This document shows positions 32,107 to 46,002 of a stretch of DNA of 64,000 bases, in pieces. The notes beneath the pieces were generated by a model. That model searched no databases. It was given only the letters and a program-made list of their open reading frames with translations, and was not told the DNA's origin. Source of the DNA: Botryosphaeria dothidea (Eukaryota; Ascomycota; Dothideomycetes; Botryosphaeriales; Botryosphaeriaceae); contig WWBZ02000016.1 of the NCBI GenBank assembly GCA_011503125.2, positions 806,001 to 870,000 of the forward strand. The letters run 5' to 3'. Numbering within the stretch: position 1 is the stretch's first letter; every line of letters begins with the position of its first letter. A program made the position numbers and the translations under genes.

Positions 32107-33456
32107 CTAATGCTGTTGACCTCAGTCACGTTAAACTGCATAGCCAAGCTATCCGCCCCTTTGTATTGACCACTCTGGACCCAATCAAACGTCTTACCAG
32201 ACTTCGTAGTGGCGGTGAAGGTTGCATTGACATTAACATCCAGCTTAAATTGCGTGAAGAAGGCTTTGGCGGTGCAAAACTTGCCAGCGGGGCACGCGAG
32301 CGGGAAGCTGCCGGAGCGGGTGGTAACGGAGTTCTCCATGTCGGCGGTAGACTGTAGTATTAATCAACGGGGATGCGATTTGCCTACTCGTTTGCTTCTG
32401 AATACTTACGGATAACTCCTGGACCTGCCAGTTGAACTCTCCCTTGACCGTAGACTCTGAAACCAGTGGGATCCCGACCTTGGCCTCAATCCCCACGCTA
32501 CCGCCAACCTGCCAGTGCGACTGGGCCGTGACAGTCCTCTGGCGAGTAATGGCGTCCGTGGTCTGCAGCGTGATGGTTTGCTGAACGGAGCTGTTGCGGT
32601 TATCCACAATCTGGGATCCAACAGTCATCTGCGTGCCGGCGCCAGATGGCATGATGTTGTTGGTGAACCCCTCATAATCCATGTTGGTGATGGAGATGGA
32701 ATCCAGGTTATCCAGGAAGTCGAAGCCGATGCTGCCAAAGACGCCGAGTTTGCAGTTCGTGCCGCGGATGCGGGCGAGGATACCAGCGCCAACTGGAACA
32801 TCAGTCCATGTGGGGGCGGCCTTGTTCTCGGTGATGAGGGAGGTAAGAGCCTCATACTCCTTGCCACCGTCGGTCTCGAAACTGAAGCCGGAGATGGTGT
32901 TCGCGCTGCCGGCAAGTTTGGCGACGCTGAACTTGCTGATGCGCTCGTTGTTGTCGAAGGTGAACATGCCGGGGTCGACGATGGTCTCTGTGCCGGCGGT
33001 GATTTCGGTGGTGATTCCATCCGCGGCTGTCACCTTGATGCCGCGGGTGTTGCTACTGCCCATGGCCGCGTGGATGCTCGTGAAAGGACCGTTAAGCGTG
33101 AAGTCGGTGCAGTTCTCGTCTTCGCCGGGCTTGGCCCAGCCGTCAAGGTATGAGAGGAAAGGACCGTCCGTGGTGGGTTCTGCAGCAACTGCATCCGCCT
33201 GGCGGATTATAAGATCATCCCGCTTGGTGACTTTATCCTTCACGGAATCAATGAGTTCTTGTAGCTCCTGTGGCGTCAAGTTCTCAACCTCGTTTACTAC
33301 TGGTGTGATGTCCTTGGGTGGCTCCACGACGACATCTTCCCGGCGAAATAGAGTACCGTGAGAATCTGGAGCCGAGGCATCATCGGCAAGCGGGAATGCG
33401 AAGGCAGGCTGAAGTGCCAGCAGGGCTGCTGCGCAAATAATCGTCTTTCCAACCAT
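32103..33456 (-). CDS. Secreted protein resembling jacalin-lectin/aerolysin-type pore formers
   Basis: Two exons, 32410-33456 and 32103-32351, separated by a 58-nt GTAAGT intron, give ~431 aa. Residues 1-20 are a signal peptide; Arg-Arg and Lys-Arg pairs near 39 and 79 could be Kex2 processing sites of a propeptide. The middle (~130-230) is Gly/Ser-rich beta structure with a jacalin-like pattern (ISGFSFETDGGKEYEAL). The next ~150 residues are amphipathic beta strands rich in Thr, Ser and Gln, as in aerolysin-family membrane-insertion domains. Few Cys are present. Fungal members are thought to act in defence or competition; host target and activity here are unknown. The family call rests on pattern only, and no break is visible in the gene. 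Confidence 0.55.
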
Positions 33457-36338
33457 GATTTCGAAGAAGGACCAGAGTAAAGAATGCGAATTTGAGCACT
33501 GAATGAATGAAATAAGTCGCCGTTAGCGAGTGAGAGGGAATATAGAATGAAAGAGCGGTAGGCCACTGCTGTCGTTTCTTTTTGGTGTTTGCCATTGTCT
33601 TTAAGTAGATGGCTGTTTTGAAACACTTCTGTCATACAGGAGAATAGGGCGACTCAGTGATGGATGTATCGGCAACGTCATCCTGGGCTCTCTATCTACA
33701 GATACGAAGAAGGTGCATGGCCACATGCCTCTTCAAGCAAGTGCATAATGTAGACAAGAGTTGTAGGGCCGATCAAGCATGGGTGATTTCGAGCCTCTCA
33801 AGCCACACCCGCAACAGCTGTCCGCGCTCTGTGATTCGTCAGACAATCAGTGAATAGCACAATACATGTCCGGCCCGACTCGTAGGGCTTGCGCTAAGGA
33901 ACATCCCTTGCAGAAAATATGGTGTTCCAAGGACAAATCCGCTTACCGAAAGAAGCTTGCGTTTCATGCCAGTAGCCACACGCATTCAGCCCTGCAGATA
34001 AGGCTATTATTAACTGCCGACCTGTCGTGAGAGCCAGGGTCTCAAACTACCTTTCGCGTAGTATTACTTTAAGGGTTGTGGAGCCTCAAGCATCACAGCA
34101 TAGCCTCATGCTTGGCTATCAACGTTCCCAAACTCTGTTCAGACGCCGGTGTCTTGGCCATGTTTTGGGTGCTTCACGTTGAATGACACTCCATCATCTG
34201 GGAATAGAGAGTTGCAGTGCTGAGCAATCCAACATTCCATAGAACTTGGCATCATACGAGCGAGCATTTCTCGAAGGTCGCTGTCGCTTTGCCTTGCGAC
34301 GCTATGTTTGTTTGCCTGTCATGCGCTCTTGTAGAATAAGTCATGTGCCAACGCCTATAATCATTCGTCAGTCCTCGAAACATAAGGAAACACGCAGAGG
34401 CGGCATTGAAGGTTCCGTCAGCACTGCCGAACGGAAACGACGGAGAGCAAACGGCAGTGAAATACTCGGAGAAAGCCTGCTCCACTGATTCCCTGCTCTC
34501 ATACCCGTAGGTGCAGAGTTTATCAGTCAGGGGTTTCTGTGAGCGTTTTGTCTCTCTTAACAGTGGTGTCGAGCATTCTTTTACGGTCTTGAAGCTCAAC
34601 CTTTCCTATCTATTATTTCTTTCGCCCATCTAAGCCGATCAAGTACATACGGACTTCGGCGCTCTTCAGACTCCCACGAGTTACTTGGTGAGATGCATCA
34701 GATGCAGTAAATTGAGCATACGCAAGTGGATTTTGGGAGAGTTTAAAGCTGAGCAGACATCTTCGTTGAAAGGCCAGAAAAAGAACGGTTGTTGTCGAGA
34801 TTGGCGAGCAGGCCGAGAACCGGAAAGATCATTGCTTTCCGCGGGATCCGGGACGGGATGGCGTATACGATATTCTCAGCTGCTCGTGCCGACATGCGGA
34901 GTTGTCGTGAATATCATCGTCGCGGGCCGAGGCGGATGGGTGCGGCGCCCAAGAAACGGTCCCCCACCTGTCCCTTGCTGGTGGTGGCCTTCCATGATCA
35001 TCAGGAGAACGCGGAGAAGATCTCCAGTGCTCGGGAAGCTTCGCGGGGTTATCGAAAGAAGAGAGATCGTGGTCGCGGCAACAGCGTCGCTGTCGATTGC
35101 CCGATGCACCTTAGGCGACAGACCATGGCGCCACGCCGCCCACCCACCAACCACTTCTGCTCAACATCACAAACCGGATAACTCCACAAAGTTTCTTCAA
35201 CCAAAGGACTGACACTATTTCGAGATCGACTCACATTCTCAGCCACCTAGCCTTGGGATTCCAACCAGCAACTCACGATCCCTTCCTGCGGTTCCCCAAT
35301 ATGTCAAGATCGGCGCTCTGCCAAATCATTCTCGAGAAACCTATCCACTCATGGCACCACTCACACTTTTCTCCTTTAGCCGGTCCTCGATCACTCCCCA
35401 GCCCACGAAGCCCACACGAGTCATCTGCTTGCCACTTCAGTGCTTCCGCCCCTGGTCCCCCATAGGAAGGAATGTCCGCATCCCCTAAGCAACTACCGGT
35501 CAGCTTCCCTGAGCTCAACCTCAACACAAGCCTCTGCGGAGCGGCTTCCGCCGTCGAAACCCTCTCATGCATGAAAGATCGGCACGATATCGGATCTCAA
35601 CCACGTTCTCGAACCGCGCCAACCACGGTTAAACAGCCCTAACGGTTATCACGACAGCCTCGCACAGACCTTTCGATCTTCATAGTGGAGATTTCTCGCA
35701 CGCGTCTTCCTCGTGGCAGATGGGTCGGCGTTACTCCAAATCCGCAAGGGAACGGCATCGCCCGTCGAATGACAAGACACCGGCCCCCAAATTTCTTCAG
35801 CACGCACGGCTTCCCGGCATTCAATTTCGGCACCGGCACCCGAAAGCTCTGATAAACTTCTGCCGACTCCTCATAAGCCAAGGCCGCTCATTTGCTCGTG
35901 TCACATGACTCGTGTGTGTGCGGATTTGCCTGAGCACGATTTCGCCGGGGGGCCGCTCCCCGATTCCGCACAGTGCAAGGCGTGCTGTGCTCGTCGAGCG
36001 ACATGGGCGCTCATCACCGAACGCTGCAGAGTCAAGTAGCCATGAGGGACCCAATTGGCGCCAGTCAGGCTCCCGAGAGCACCTCCACATTACCTCCAAA
36101 AAGTTCCCTCTTTTCCCCGGAAAACCGTTGCTCTTTTTTTTTTTCTCCTCTCGATACGACTCTCTCTGAACCGTTGCAAAGAAGGCCGCCGTCGCGTACG
36201 CTAACAGGTGAGGAATAGCCACCGCCCCCAGCACGGTCCTCCCCCTATTGACCGTTTGAGCCGCCCAGCCTGAGCAATCCGCTTGAAAATCGCGAGGAGA
36301 AAAGAACACCAAGAGACCCCTCTGTCAGCAACGCAACC
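33457..36338. other. 2.9-kb region without a recognised gene
   Basis: Open frames on both strands are short and lack domains, signal peptides or plausible splice partners. There is no tRNA-like fold, terminal repeat or marked base bias. It may hold a non-coding RNA or a lineage-specific gene I cannot see. Confidence 0.45.
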
Positions 36339-36536
36339 ATGTCTACCGGTGGCATCATTGCAGGCATTGTCGCGGGCGTCATTGTCGTCGCATTATGCGC
36401 TGCCGGCTTCTGGTTCTATCGGGCCTGGAAGAACGAGGAGGCCAAGAAGAAGAATTTGGCCGGAAAATGGGGTGTCGGCAACAGCACCGGCAATTCGACG
36501 CTCGTGGGCTCAGCATCGGGGATTCCGTTGAAATGA
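36339..36536 (+). CDS. 65-aa single-pass membrane protein
   Basis: Frame of 65 codons beginning MSTGGIIAGIVAG. Residues 5-27 form a Gly/Ala/Val/Ile helix with GxxxG-like spacing, followed by a positively charged patch (WKNEEAKKKN) and a Gly/Ser/Asn tail. It looks like a small organelle or plasma-membrane protein that could pair through its helix. A T-rich tract lies ~200 nt upstream. The family is unknown to me, but the composition and clean boundaries suggest a real gene. Confidence 0.55.
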   Translation: MSTGGIIAGIVAGVIVVALCAAGFWFYRAWKNEEAKKKNLAGKWGVGNSTGNSTLVGSASGIPLK

Positions 36537-37487
36537 GGAATCCACGACATTTGGGGGAAGGAAAGGACGGAGACTTTGCGGGGAAGTTATTTTGTGGAGT
36601 GCGGGAGTCTTTGGTTTTTATACATGGCGCGACCCGGCTACTTTCGGTCCATCACGGTCGTAGGGACGTTCTTTAACTCCGGAGGATGATATGTTTAATT
36701 TTGGATCCTGAGGGTCAACTACCAACCACTTACCTCTAATGACTTATGGAGGAATACCATCGTATGCTTCTTGATCAATGCTGTCCTCACCGGTGTGCTC
36801 GGTCGTCGCCGTCTCCGCTGTTTGCTGTCGGGTTTTGTTTCCTCGAGGTGTATACACAACACTACCTCTTTAGGAACTCTACGGACCGAACATCCGTCCT
36901 AGCTCTTGAGCTAAGCTTGATGAATCATGCTTCTGATGAAGGGTCATGTCTTCAGGCTATGTATGGCTTCTACCATACTCAAGGACGATCTTTTGCTCTC
37001 CCTGTTGTTTAGGTTGAAATACGGCGTCCCTATCCCTCGTCATTGGCGGTGTCCAATGCTGCTTCAAGTTTCCACCGCTAACACTGTAAGACGTGTTTTC
37101 ACGCTGCGCTGGAGTGGGGTAGATGTTGGATATGGAGCCTACAGCGTCGATCTGATTTCTCAGGTGGTGTTTTGAACATAATGCTGTTCTTCTTCGCATG
37201 GCGTCGATGCAACATTCTGGCTCACGTTCCTTTAGAATAATCCGTAGGTCGACTACTCTGATACCTCTGACATATCTCCTTCGAGACCCATAATCGAGCA
37301 AGTGAGGCAACGGAACGATGCAGCCTGAGCGGAGAACGGATCTCGAAACAGGCAACAGAACAAGGAACGAACAGTGCATCAAAAGGACCAGAAACTCGAA
37401 GAAATACTGTTCGCATTCTCCAACCAGAAAACAACCAAAGCGGGTATATCATCAAAGCATCCACAACACCACTAACCCGCAGGCCGT
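36537..37487. other. Intergenic region, nothing recognised
   Basis: It separates the small membrane protein from the convergent FMP52-like gene and probably holds both 3' ends. No gene seen. Confidence 0.4.
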
Positions 37488-38261
37488 CTACTTCTGCTCC
37501 TGAACCGTCCACTCCGTCCTGCCCAGCCTCACAACATCCTTCTGCCCGATCTCCCACACGCCCTTCTCCCTCTTCCCCTCCAAACATTGCACGCCTGCAT
37601 TCACCGCCGCCCGCGCAATCACCTCGGCATCCTGTGCCCAAAAGTCCTTCAGCGAGTCGCTCAGCGCGCCCGCCAAGCCCGCAACCTTCCTCAGCGCAAA
37701 CTCCGCCGGCCGGCTGTCCTCGCGCGCGCCGACGATCAAGCCGGGGCGCAGGATCACCGTGTGCTCGAAGCCCAGCGCCCTGACCGCCTCCTCCAGCTCG
37801 CCCTTCATCTTCGGGTAGGCGAACGACGACGCGCTGCTGGCGCCACTGGTCGAGACCAGCACGTAGGTGGTGACGCCGACGGCCTTCGCGCTCTTGGCGA
37901 GCTCGAGGTTGAGGTCGTGGTCGATGGCGCGCTGCTTCTCGACGCTGCCGGCTTGCGCGCGCGTGGTGCCGAGCGCGGAGAGGAAGACGGACGGCGTCGG
38001 CGCGGGGTTCGGCAGGAGCGTGGGCCAGGTCGCGGTGTCTTTGACGCTGGGAGGGTCGGCGGGGAGGGTGGAGAGCTTGGGGGAGCTCTGGGGCAGGGCG
38101 CGGCGGGTGAAGGCCGAGGCGTGGGCGATGGAGGGGTGGGAGAGGAGGGCGTTGAGGATGTTGGAGCCCTGGTCAAGGTTAGTAGAGGCTTTTTGGAGGG
38201 TGCAGGGCGTACGCACCACGAGGCCGGTGCTTCCGGCGAGGAAGGCGTTGATGTTGGACAT
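37488..38261 (-). CDS. fmp52: FMP52-like NAD(P)-binding protein, mitochondrial outer membrane
   Basis: Exons 38217-38261 and 37488-38168 with a 48-nt GTGCGT intron containing CTAAC, giving 241 aa. The dinucleotide motif AGSTGLVGSNIL is formed across the junction. Other short-chain/atypical SDR marks are VLVSTSGASS and FAYPKMKGELEEAV, with Tyr and Lys in the catalytic spacing, and ILRPGLIVG. Yeast Fmp52 is a mitochondrial outer-membrane protein of unknown reaction, related to human HTATIP2. It is transcribed away from the GT69 gene. Confidence 0.85.
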   Translation of the reverse strand: MSNINAFLAGSTGLVVRTPCTLQKASTNLDQGSNILNALLSHPSIAHASAFTRRALPQSSPKLSTLPADPPSVKDTATWPTLLPNPAPTPSVFLSALGTTRAQAGSVEKQRAIDHDLNLELAKSAKAVGVTTYVLVSTSGASSASSFAYPKMKGELEEAVRALGFEHTVILRPGLIVGAREDSRPAEFALRKVAGLAGALSDSLKDFWAQDAEVIARAAVNAGVQCLEGKREKGVWEIGQKDVVRLGRTEWTVQEQK

Positions 38262-38884
38262 GATTGGTGTTGATGAAGATTGAGTTCTGACAGGTCGATT
38301 GAGTTCGAGGTTGCGATTGGACTGGTCGCAAGGCCTCAATGGCTTTATTGTAGTAGGTATCGAGTTCAGTACAAAGGGCAGTGTCTGCTGGTGGTGCTCG
38401 ATATTTTTTTTTTTTTCCTTGTAGAAGGCGTGAAGATAAAGCGCCGACGTCAAGGCAGCCAGCGGTGACGACAGACCGGCGCGGACGAATGGCCGGACGG
38501 GTCTTTACCGGATTCGACAGCTGCCAGGCACATTTCTCCGGCGTATTACGCAAGGGTGTACTGGTTTTTAGCGGACTTTGCGTACATAAGCCACCGCGCT
38601 GGATGACAACGCCTCGGCCTGCGTATTAATCTCTCATCTTCACGAGAAGTCTCGCGAACCATCGAGGCGGTGCATGCTGCCGAGTCCTGTCCTTTTCTCT
38701 CTGGCTGCAAACGTCACACGAGCGCCAGCCAAGAGGAATCGATCCCTGCAAATGCGGAGCCACGGGAGCTCAGGCCCAAGAAGCTTGACGCTGAAGGCCG
38801 CGCAAACCAGCACCACAGTATACGACATGGACACGACCTCCTAAACCGCCGCAACCATGGGCTCTCGCGCCTCAACCCTCCACC

Positions 38885-40202
38885 ATGCTTCTACCGCGCC
38901 GATACGCTCGCCTCTCCCGCTTACCCCGCACGCTCCTTTTCGACTTGCTGCCGGTGCTGCTGCTTTTCTGGTCGCTGGTTGAAGTGCTGTCCATCCGACG
39001 CGCCCTCCAGGCTGCCGATCAGCAGGCCGAGCACGATGCCGAAACCTACACTCCAGGCGAGAAGGTCTTCATTTCCAGCATCCATCTGCACGATGAAGAG
39101 CTGCTCCGCGCACACTGGAACGACGCGTTGCTCTCGCTGGTCGAGGCACTCGGCGCCGGCAATGTCTACGTGAGCATCTACGAGAGCAACAGCCTCGACA
39201 ACACCAAAGGCGCCCTCCGCGAACTCGGCATCGCGCTGGACAATGCCGGCGTCCGCAACACCATCGTCCTAGACGAATCGACGCGCGCCCAAGAGCTACA
39301 AGACGCCGACAAGGACGGCGACGGCTGGATCACAACGCCCGCCGGCGACAAGGAGAAGCGCCGCATACCCTACCTCGCGCGCCTCCGCAACCGCGCCCTC
39401 GCACCATTGGGCGAGCTCGAAGCGCAGGGCGACCGCTTCGACCACGTCCTCTTCCTCAACGACGTCGTTTTCACCGTACGCCTCCCCGTCCCCCCTTCGC
39501 CCACGACTAACCCCTCATACCCCCCAACAGGCCCGCAACATCCTCTCCCTCCTCCGCACCAACGACGGCACCTACGCCGCCGCCTGCGCCCTCGACTTCC
39601 GCCACCCGCCCGCCTTCTACGACACCTTCGCGACGCGCGACTACCACGGCCACGCGCCCCTCACCACCACCTTCCCCTTCTTCTTGTCCCCGGCCTCCCG
39701 CCACGCCCTCATGCACGGCTTCCCCGTCCCCGTGCGCAGCTGCTGGAACGGCGCGATGGCCATGGACGCGGCGCCCTTCTACACGAAGCTGCGGAAGCTG
39801 GCGTTCCGCGGCTACGAGACGTCGCTGGCGCGCCAGCACGCCGAGGCGAGCGAGTGCTGCCTCGTGCACGCGGACAACCCGTACGCGTCGGCGCGCGGGG
39901 TCTTCGTCAATCCGGGCGTGCGCGTCGCGTATTACGGGATGGGCGCGCCGACGGACGGGTACGCGGTGGTGAACCCGGCGGGCGGCGGCGTGTGGTTGTC
40001 GCCGTGGGCGATTTTGCGCGGGGTGTGGGAGAATCGGGCGAGGAGGTGGTTGGCGCCGGGGTGGGCGATGGAGAGGGGGGAGGCGGTGTTGAGGGGGAGG
40101 ATCAAGGTGTGGGAGAAGGATTATGGGAGGAGGGAGCCGGGGGATTTTTGTGCGGTGGATGAGATGCAGGTGTTGAGGATGGATGGATGGGCGCATGTTT
40201 GA
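38885..40202 (+). CDS. GT69 family alpha-1,3-mannosyltransferase (CMT1/CAP59-like)
   Basis: Two exons (38885-39475, 39531-40202) give 420 aa. A type II layout is clear: short Arg-rich N-terminus, membrane helix near residues 18-37, then a lumenal domain. Family blocks are VFISSIHLHDEELLRAHW, VYVSIYESNSLDNT, VLFLNDVVFT (the DxD-like metal site region), CALDF and RSCWNGAMAMDA. Members add alpha-1,3-linked mannose during glycan or capsule synthesis in the Golgi. It was read from the first ATG in a CACC context. Confidence 0.88.
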
Positions 40203-40664
40203 ATGGGTGAAGAGGGTTGTTGCAAGAAGAGGTGAATTATTCATTGCAAATTGCGCCTCCACAGTGGCGTTGGGGCGCTTGTTCATCGGTATGCCGCCCT
40301 TGTTTCTATATTGTTGCGCAGAAAGCTTGTGCCATCTCTCATGCATCATGTATATATCTAGAACAGGTGGGCTGCTAGTTCGGCGCCTAAACACAGGGTA
40401 AATTCTCTTCATATTTGACGGTCCATGCCTACACTGAGATCATTGAAGCAATCAGCAATGGCGTACATCAGACATGCTATGCAAAATCCGTAAAATTTCA
40501 ATTGCACTGTATCATCTGCTCAACTAAAGACGCTCTAGAAAGCTCTAGTCTCAAGGCTCTCCTCGTAGTCTCCATGAAAATGACAGTCTCCTCTATCATC
40601 TCCCTATCTTTGAGCCTCAAACAACCCTCAATCAAATCCTACTCTCCCGCTTCCGACCATCCAG
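40203..40664. other. Convergent 3' region between GT69 and OYE genes
   Basis: Probable 3' untranslated regions of two convergent genes. No gene or repeat recognised. Confidence 0.4.
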
Positions 40665-42103
<1,439 letters not shown>

Positions 42104-42575
42104 GGCTGCGAGTGCTCAATTGGCCTTGATGGAATCGAAACTGAAAATTCTAGCAGCAGTGAAGGAGGAAGACGAGAAGAGAGATTATAAATGCATGTTC
42201 GATGCGAATGGCTTGGAGCGCTGATAAATCGTGCTTGATGTTCCTTCCCGCGCACCATTGATATTGCGTCATGAAGGGAAAGAGGCAGACCACTCGTGCG
42301 AGCGGCCACTTGGAGCCGTCGGTCTGTTTCGATAGCGTCGGAAATAAGAATAACCTAGAAGCTAAAAGCAAAGGTGGGTAAAAGAGCATTAGGGCGGTAC
42401 GACATGGTTAGAGGAGTGGGAGCAATGGTGGGGCATGCAGGTCGCTGTTCCGCTACCTTTGATTTCCATGCTGTTAATTGGTCACTTCATTGACTTCGCG
42501 GCTGCGCTTACAGATGCTCTCCTGAGCAGAACGGGTGAAATCATGTGGCGACAGTCTTAGCAAACTTGATCTGCT

Positions 42576-42656
42576 GGGGAGTTGAGGCATTCGTCCGGAT
42601 GCAAGTATCCAGAGTTTCTAATAACACTTACGTCCGGCCTAATGCTTCAACTCCCC
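42576..42656. repeat. MITE-like inverted-repeat element, copy A
   Basis: 81 bp with near-perfect ~30-bp inverted ends: it begins GGGGAGTTGAGGCATTCGTC and ends AATGCTTCAACTCCCC. Homology to copies B, C and E continues ~70 bp past the right end to a block like GCTAACCGTCGACTGCAG. It lies downstream of the second P450, in a gene-free stretch (42104-42918). Confidence 0.65.
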
Positions 42657-42918
42657 ATAATAGTTTACATCATCTGGCTTGCGTGTTGGAGCATTGCATT
42701 CAGCGCTAACCGTCGACTGCAGGACGGACCTATATGGACGAGTAGCAACGTGATTAAGATCATATTTCACACCACCTGCAAGCTTGTTCGTATAAATGAC
42801 CGAAGTGATTGAGCTGACTTGTGAAACCGTGGTCTCGTAGTATCTCTACCTGAAAACGCCTCTTCGCTAAGGATTGGTGAGCGACATAAGCCATTACAAA
42901 GCAGCCTTGCACATCAAC

Positions 42919-44592
42919 CTACCATCCCTCTACAGCCGTCATTTTCACGGGGAGGCCTCCCTTCGGCCTTGCAGTCACGCCACTCTGCAGCTCCAGCGGC
43001 GCATCCGGATTGGCGAGCTCCATCTCGAATCTGCCCACCCAGGCTGCCAGTAGGCAAGCGAATTCCGCCTTGGCGAACGCCTGGCCGATGCAGCTTCTCG
43101 GGCCATGCAAGAACGTGAGGAAGCTGTAGTTGCTGTCTGCGCCTCCGGTGTTGGCGCGACCTGCTCCCATCCACCGGTCAGGATTGAATTCGCGGGCATC
43201 GTCTCCCCAGAGAGCCTTGCTCGTGTTGACAGCCCAGGGTGAGAGGATGACGGTGGTACCCTTCGGGATGAAGTGACCAAGAATGGTGGTGTCCTTTGCT
43301 GCGATGCGAAGAGTCATGGGCACAGGTGCGTAGAAACGCAGCACCTCGTTGCATACCGCGTTGAGGTACGGCAGACGGTCGATATCGGTTGAAGTGATGG
43401 GCGTCGTGGAGTCGATTGATGGGAGGTTGGCTCGGATTTCCTCTCGAACACGCTTCTGCACCTCAGGATGCTTGGCGAGGAGGTATGAGGCCCAGGTCAT
43501 CGAGGTAGCAGTTGTCTCGTGGCCGGCAGCAAGGAAAGTCATCATCTGGTTGACCAGGTCCTCGTCGCTGAAGCCGCCAGATTCAAGCGCCACAGAAACG
43601 ATATCGACATCCGTTCTCTCGCGCTTTTCGAGGTCCTGTCTCTTGTTCTGGATGATTTCACGCGCAATTCTCTTGATCGTCTGCGCGGCGTCGTCGACTT
43701 CCATGTTTCTCTTCAATGGCAGCCTTCGCAATACCGAAAAAGGAACGAAAAGGCCGAGAAGTTGCAAGAAGCGTGCGACCGCGTTGGGCGCGAAGATTCT
43801 TCTATAGGTGGCGTTCAGCTCGCTGTCTGGGTTGGCGACTGCTCCAAAGTCCTTGCCCATTCCGGCAACGCCGATGATATCCAGCGTCGCTCTTGAGGCC
43901 CAGTTCGCGATCTCGAGGACAGACGAGGGCTTCTCCGACAGTGGGTTCGGCTGCTGAACTGCTCCAGTCATTGCACGAGTGACTTCCTGAGCCTTGCTCC
44001 AAAAGACCTGGTAGAGGTCTTTCACGTGACGGAACTGAAACGCGGGCATCAACAGCCTCCTCTGTCGTTTGTGTTCATCTCCTTCAGCAAGCAGGATGCC
44101 AATACCGAGGATTCTTCCGATTCCATCACGAATAGTGCTTGGTTTGACAAACTCATAGTTCTTGTGGACTAGAACTTCGGCCAGGGCTTTTGGTGACGTC
44201 AACAAGACTCGCTCGCTGTTGAAAGCGAAGCGGTAATAGATCAAGCCTCCATTCGGAACGGTCTCGATCCATTCTCTACTGGGTTCTCCAGTACTTTCTT
44301 TCCTGATCTTATCAAAATGGCCCATCAACCAATGTCCGCCCTGTCGTGAGGTGAGCGTTTGTTATCTAAGTTGAAATCCTATATTTACCTTTGGCCGGGG
44401 TAGATGCCGCAGAGGGCTGAAGAAATTCGGATAGATCAGTATCGACCATGTATACCAGAGGAACAGTTGTATCCAGAATAGAACAAGGGTCCTGGTGAAG
44501 GTAGAGTTGGTGATGCTGTATTCTGGTGCATAGCGTCCCAGGATCACGCTTCCAGTGACAGACGCTAGCGCCAGAGCCGAGGCTGGAGCCAT
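42919..44592 (-). CDS. Cytochrome P450 monooxygenase
   Basis: Two exons (44389-44592, 42919-44340) with a 48-nt intron give 541 aa. The N-terminus has one or two membrane helices. I-helix FLAAGHETTATSMTW, ExxR as NEVLRFYAP, PERF-like FNPDRW and heme loop FLHGPRSCIGQAFAKAEF are all intact. An earlier ATG (44631) would add 13 residues. Unlike the P450 at 13.4 kb the frame is undamaged. The sequence style (long, CYP4/CYP52-like I-helix AGHETT) suggests oxidation of hydrophobic substrates. It is probably linked with the OYE gene next door. Confidence 0.9.
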
Positions 44593-46002
44593 TTTTTGCG
44601 GTGGCGGAAAATCGGGCAGGTGGAGCAACAAAGAGTTGGTATGGACGTTTTGCGCGCAAGGGATGTCGTAGAGTCTGGTCTGGGTCGAGATTGGGGTGGC
44701 CGGGCGGATATATAATTTCGCGAAGGATTCTAGAGAATATGTGGCCGGTTGGCGGGACGTCAGGCTGAGGCTTGGTGTAGCGTCGAAGGCGTCGGCCTCG
44801 CAAAGGCTGCCAGACAGGGTAACGGTAGGGCGAGAAAAGGCCGAGGAGGTGCTCTAGGCAGGCTTTTAACCTGAATCAGCTGGGCGAACCAGTGCGACGT
44901 GATTTGACAGCAGCCGGCGTGCTGGTTTCCCAAAAGGAGAGAGCAGTGCGAGGCGTGGAGACTCGGCGGGATGCATTGGGCCGTGTCCGACGCCATCAAC
45001 TCCGCCGCGGGTCGGGCCACCTGTTCGCCCCGTCTACCGTTCCCTACAACCGTACAATATCATGAGCTTCCGAGGCGCAGCGCTGACGATGTGCACTGGA
45101 GCCTAGCATGGCAGTGCTCAAAGAGGCATAATCATCTGAGACGCGCTTCGCAAACGGCAACCGTTGCGAGGCTCCGCCCGCCATCTCACATGCATCTTTG
45201 CCCAGCCTGAAACTCCAGTGGACCATTACTGGAGAAATGCATCGAGAGGGCGCCGCGGAAGGCTCGCGCAGGTACTGCCCTGTTTTTACGCGTTATCGTT
45301 ATCAGTCCTCGCCGCCCTTGCATCGATCCTTCCTGCCCCAGCTTCTACATCAATTGTGTTGAGCAACAGCCTGATGCCCTTGGCATCTTATCAGCGCCAG
45401 AACTGTGAAACAGATCAGTGGCAATGTTTCCACGTCGAGACACGGCAAAGATGATCAGTTTTCATGCTTGATTTCAGATCTCGTTGACATCGGGAGTCCG
45501 CCCACGCCGCTTCTGTGACATTTCTAACGTATTCAGCCTCCCAAGACGCCATTGCCTCTCTTTCCAATGTCATTCAATCGCACATCTCGCCCGTCGTGTA
45601 TCCTTTACCGCTACCTTCTAGGTCTTCCTGTGACGTCAATGGAGTATATACTACATCAGGCCAGCCTGTGCGCTTTGCGGGCACGATGTCCAATCGTTAC
45701 GCCAATACTCGACCTTAAAAGCCATGGAAATTAAACGCATCGCACAGTAAGTATCCGCGTATTGCACAGATCCAAGGTTCTCACTGGTCTGCAGCGGCAC
45801 ACACTCGAACTGCTTTCGCTGAGTCTATGCTCACTCATCTGCTTTTTCTGACAGGTCTTTTGCTGCGTGGCTATCCGGCGTTATCGCGGCTGGCAATATT
45901 GAAAGAAATATCAAGATTGTTGGAAAGAACGAAATCAGGGTGGCGGACGTCTCGTCTCGTCATGTCATGACCCTCTGACGGTGATGGACGCCGCCCAAAG
46001 CA
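44593..46002. other. Gene-free region upstream of the P450
   Basis: Open frames are short and featureless. The P450 promoter is expected near 44.6-45.0 kb. Confidence 0.4.
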
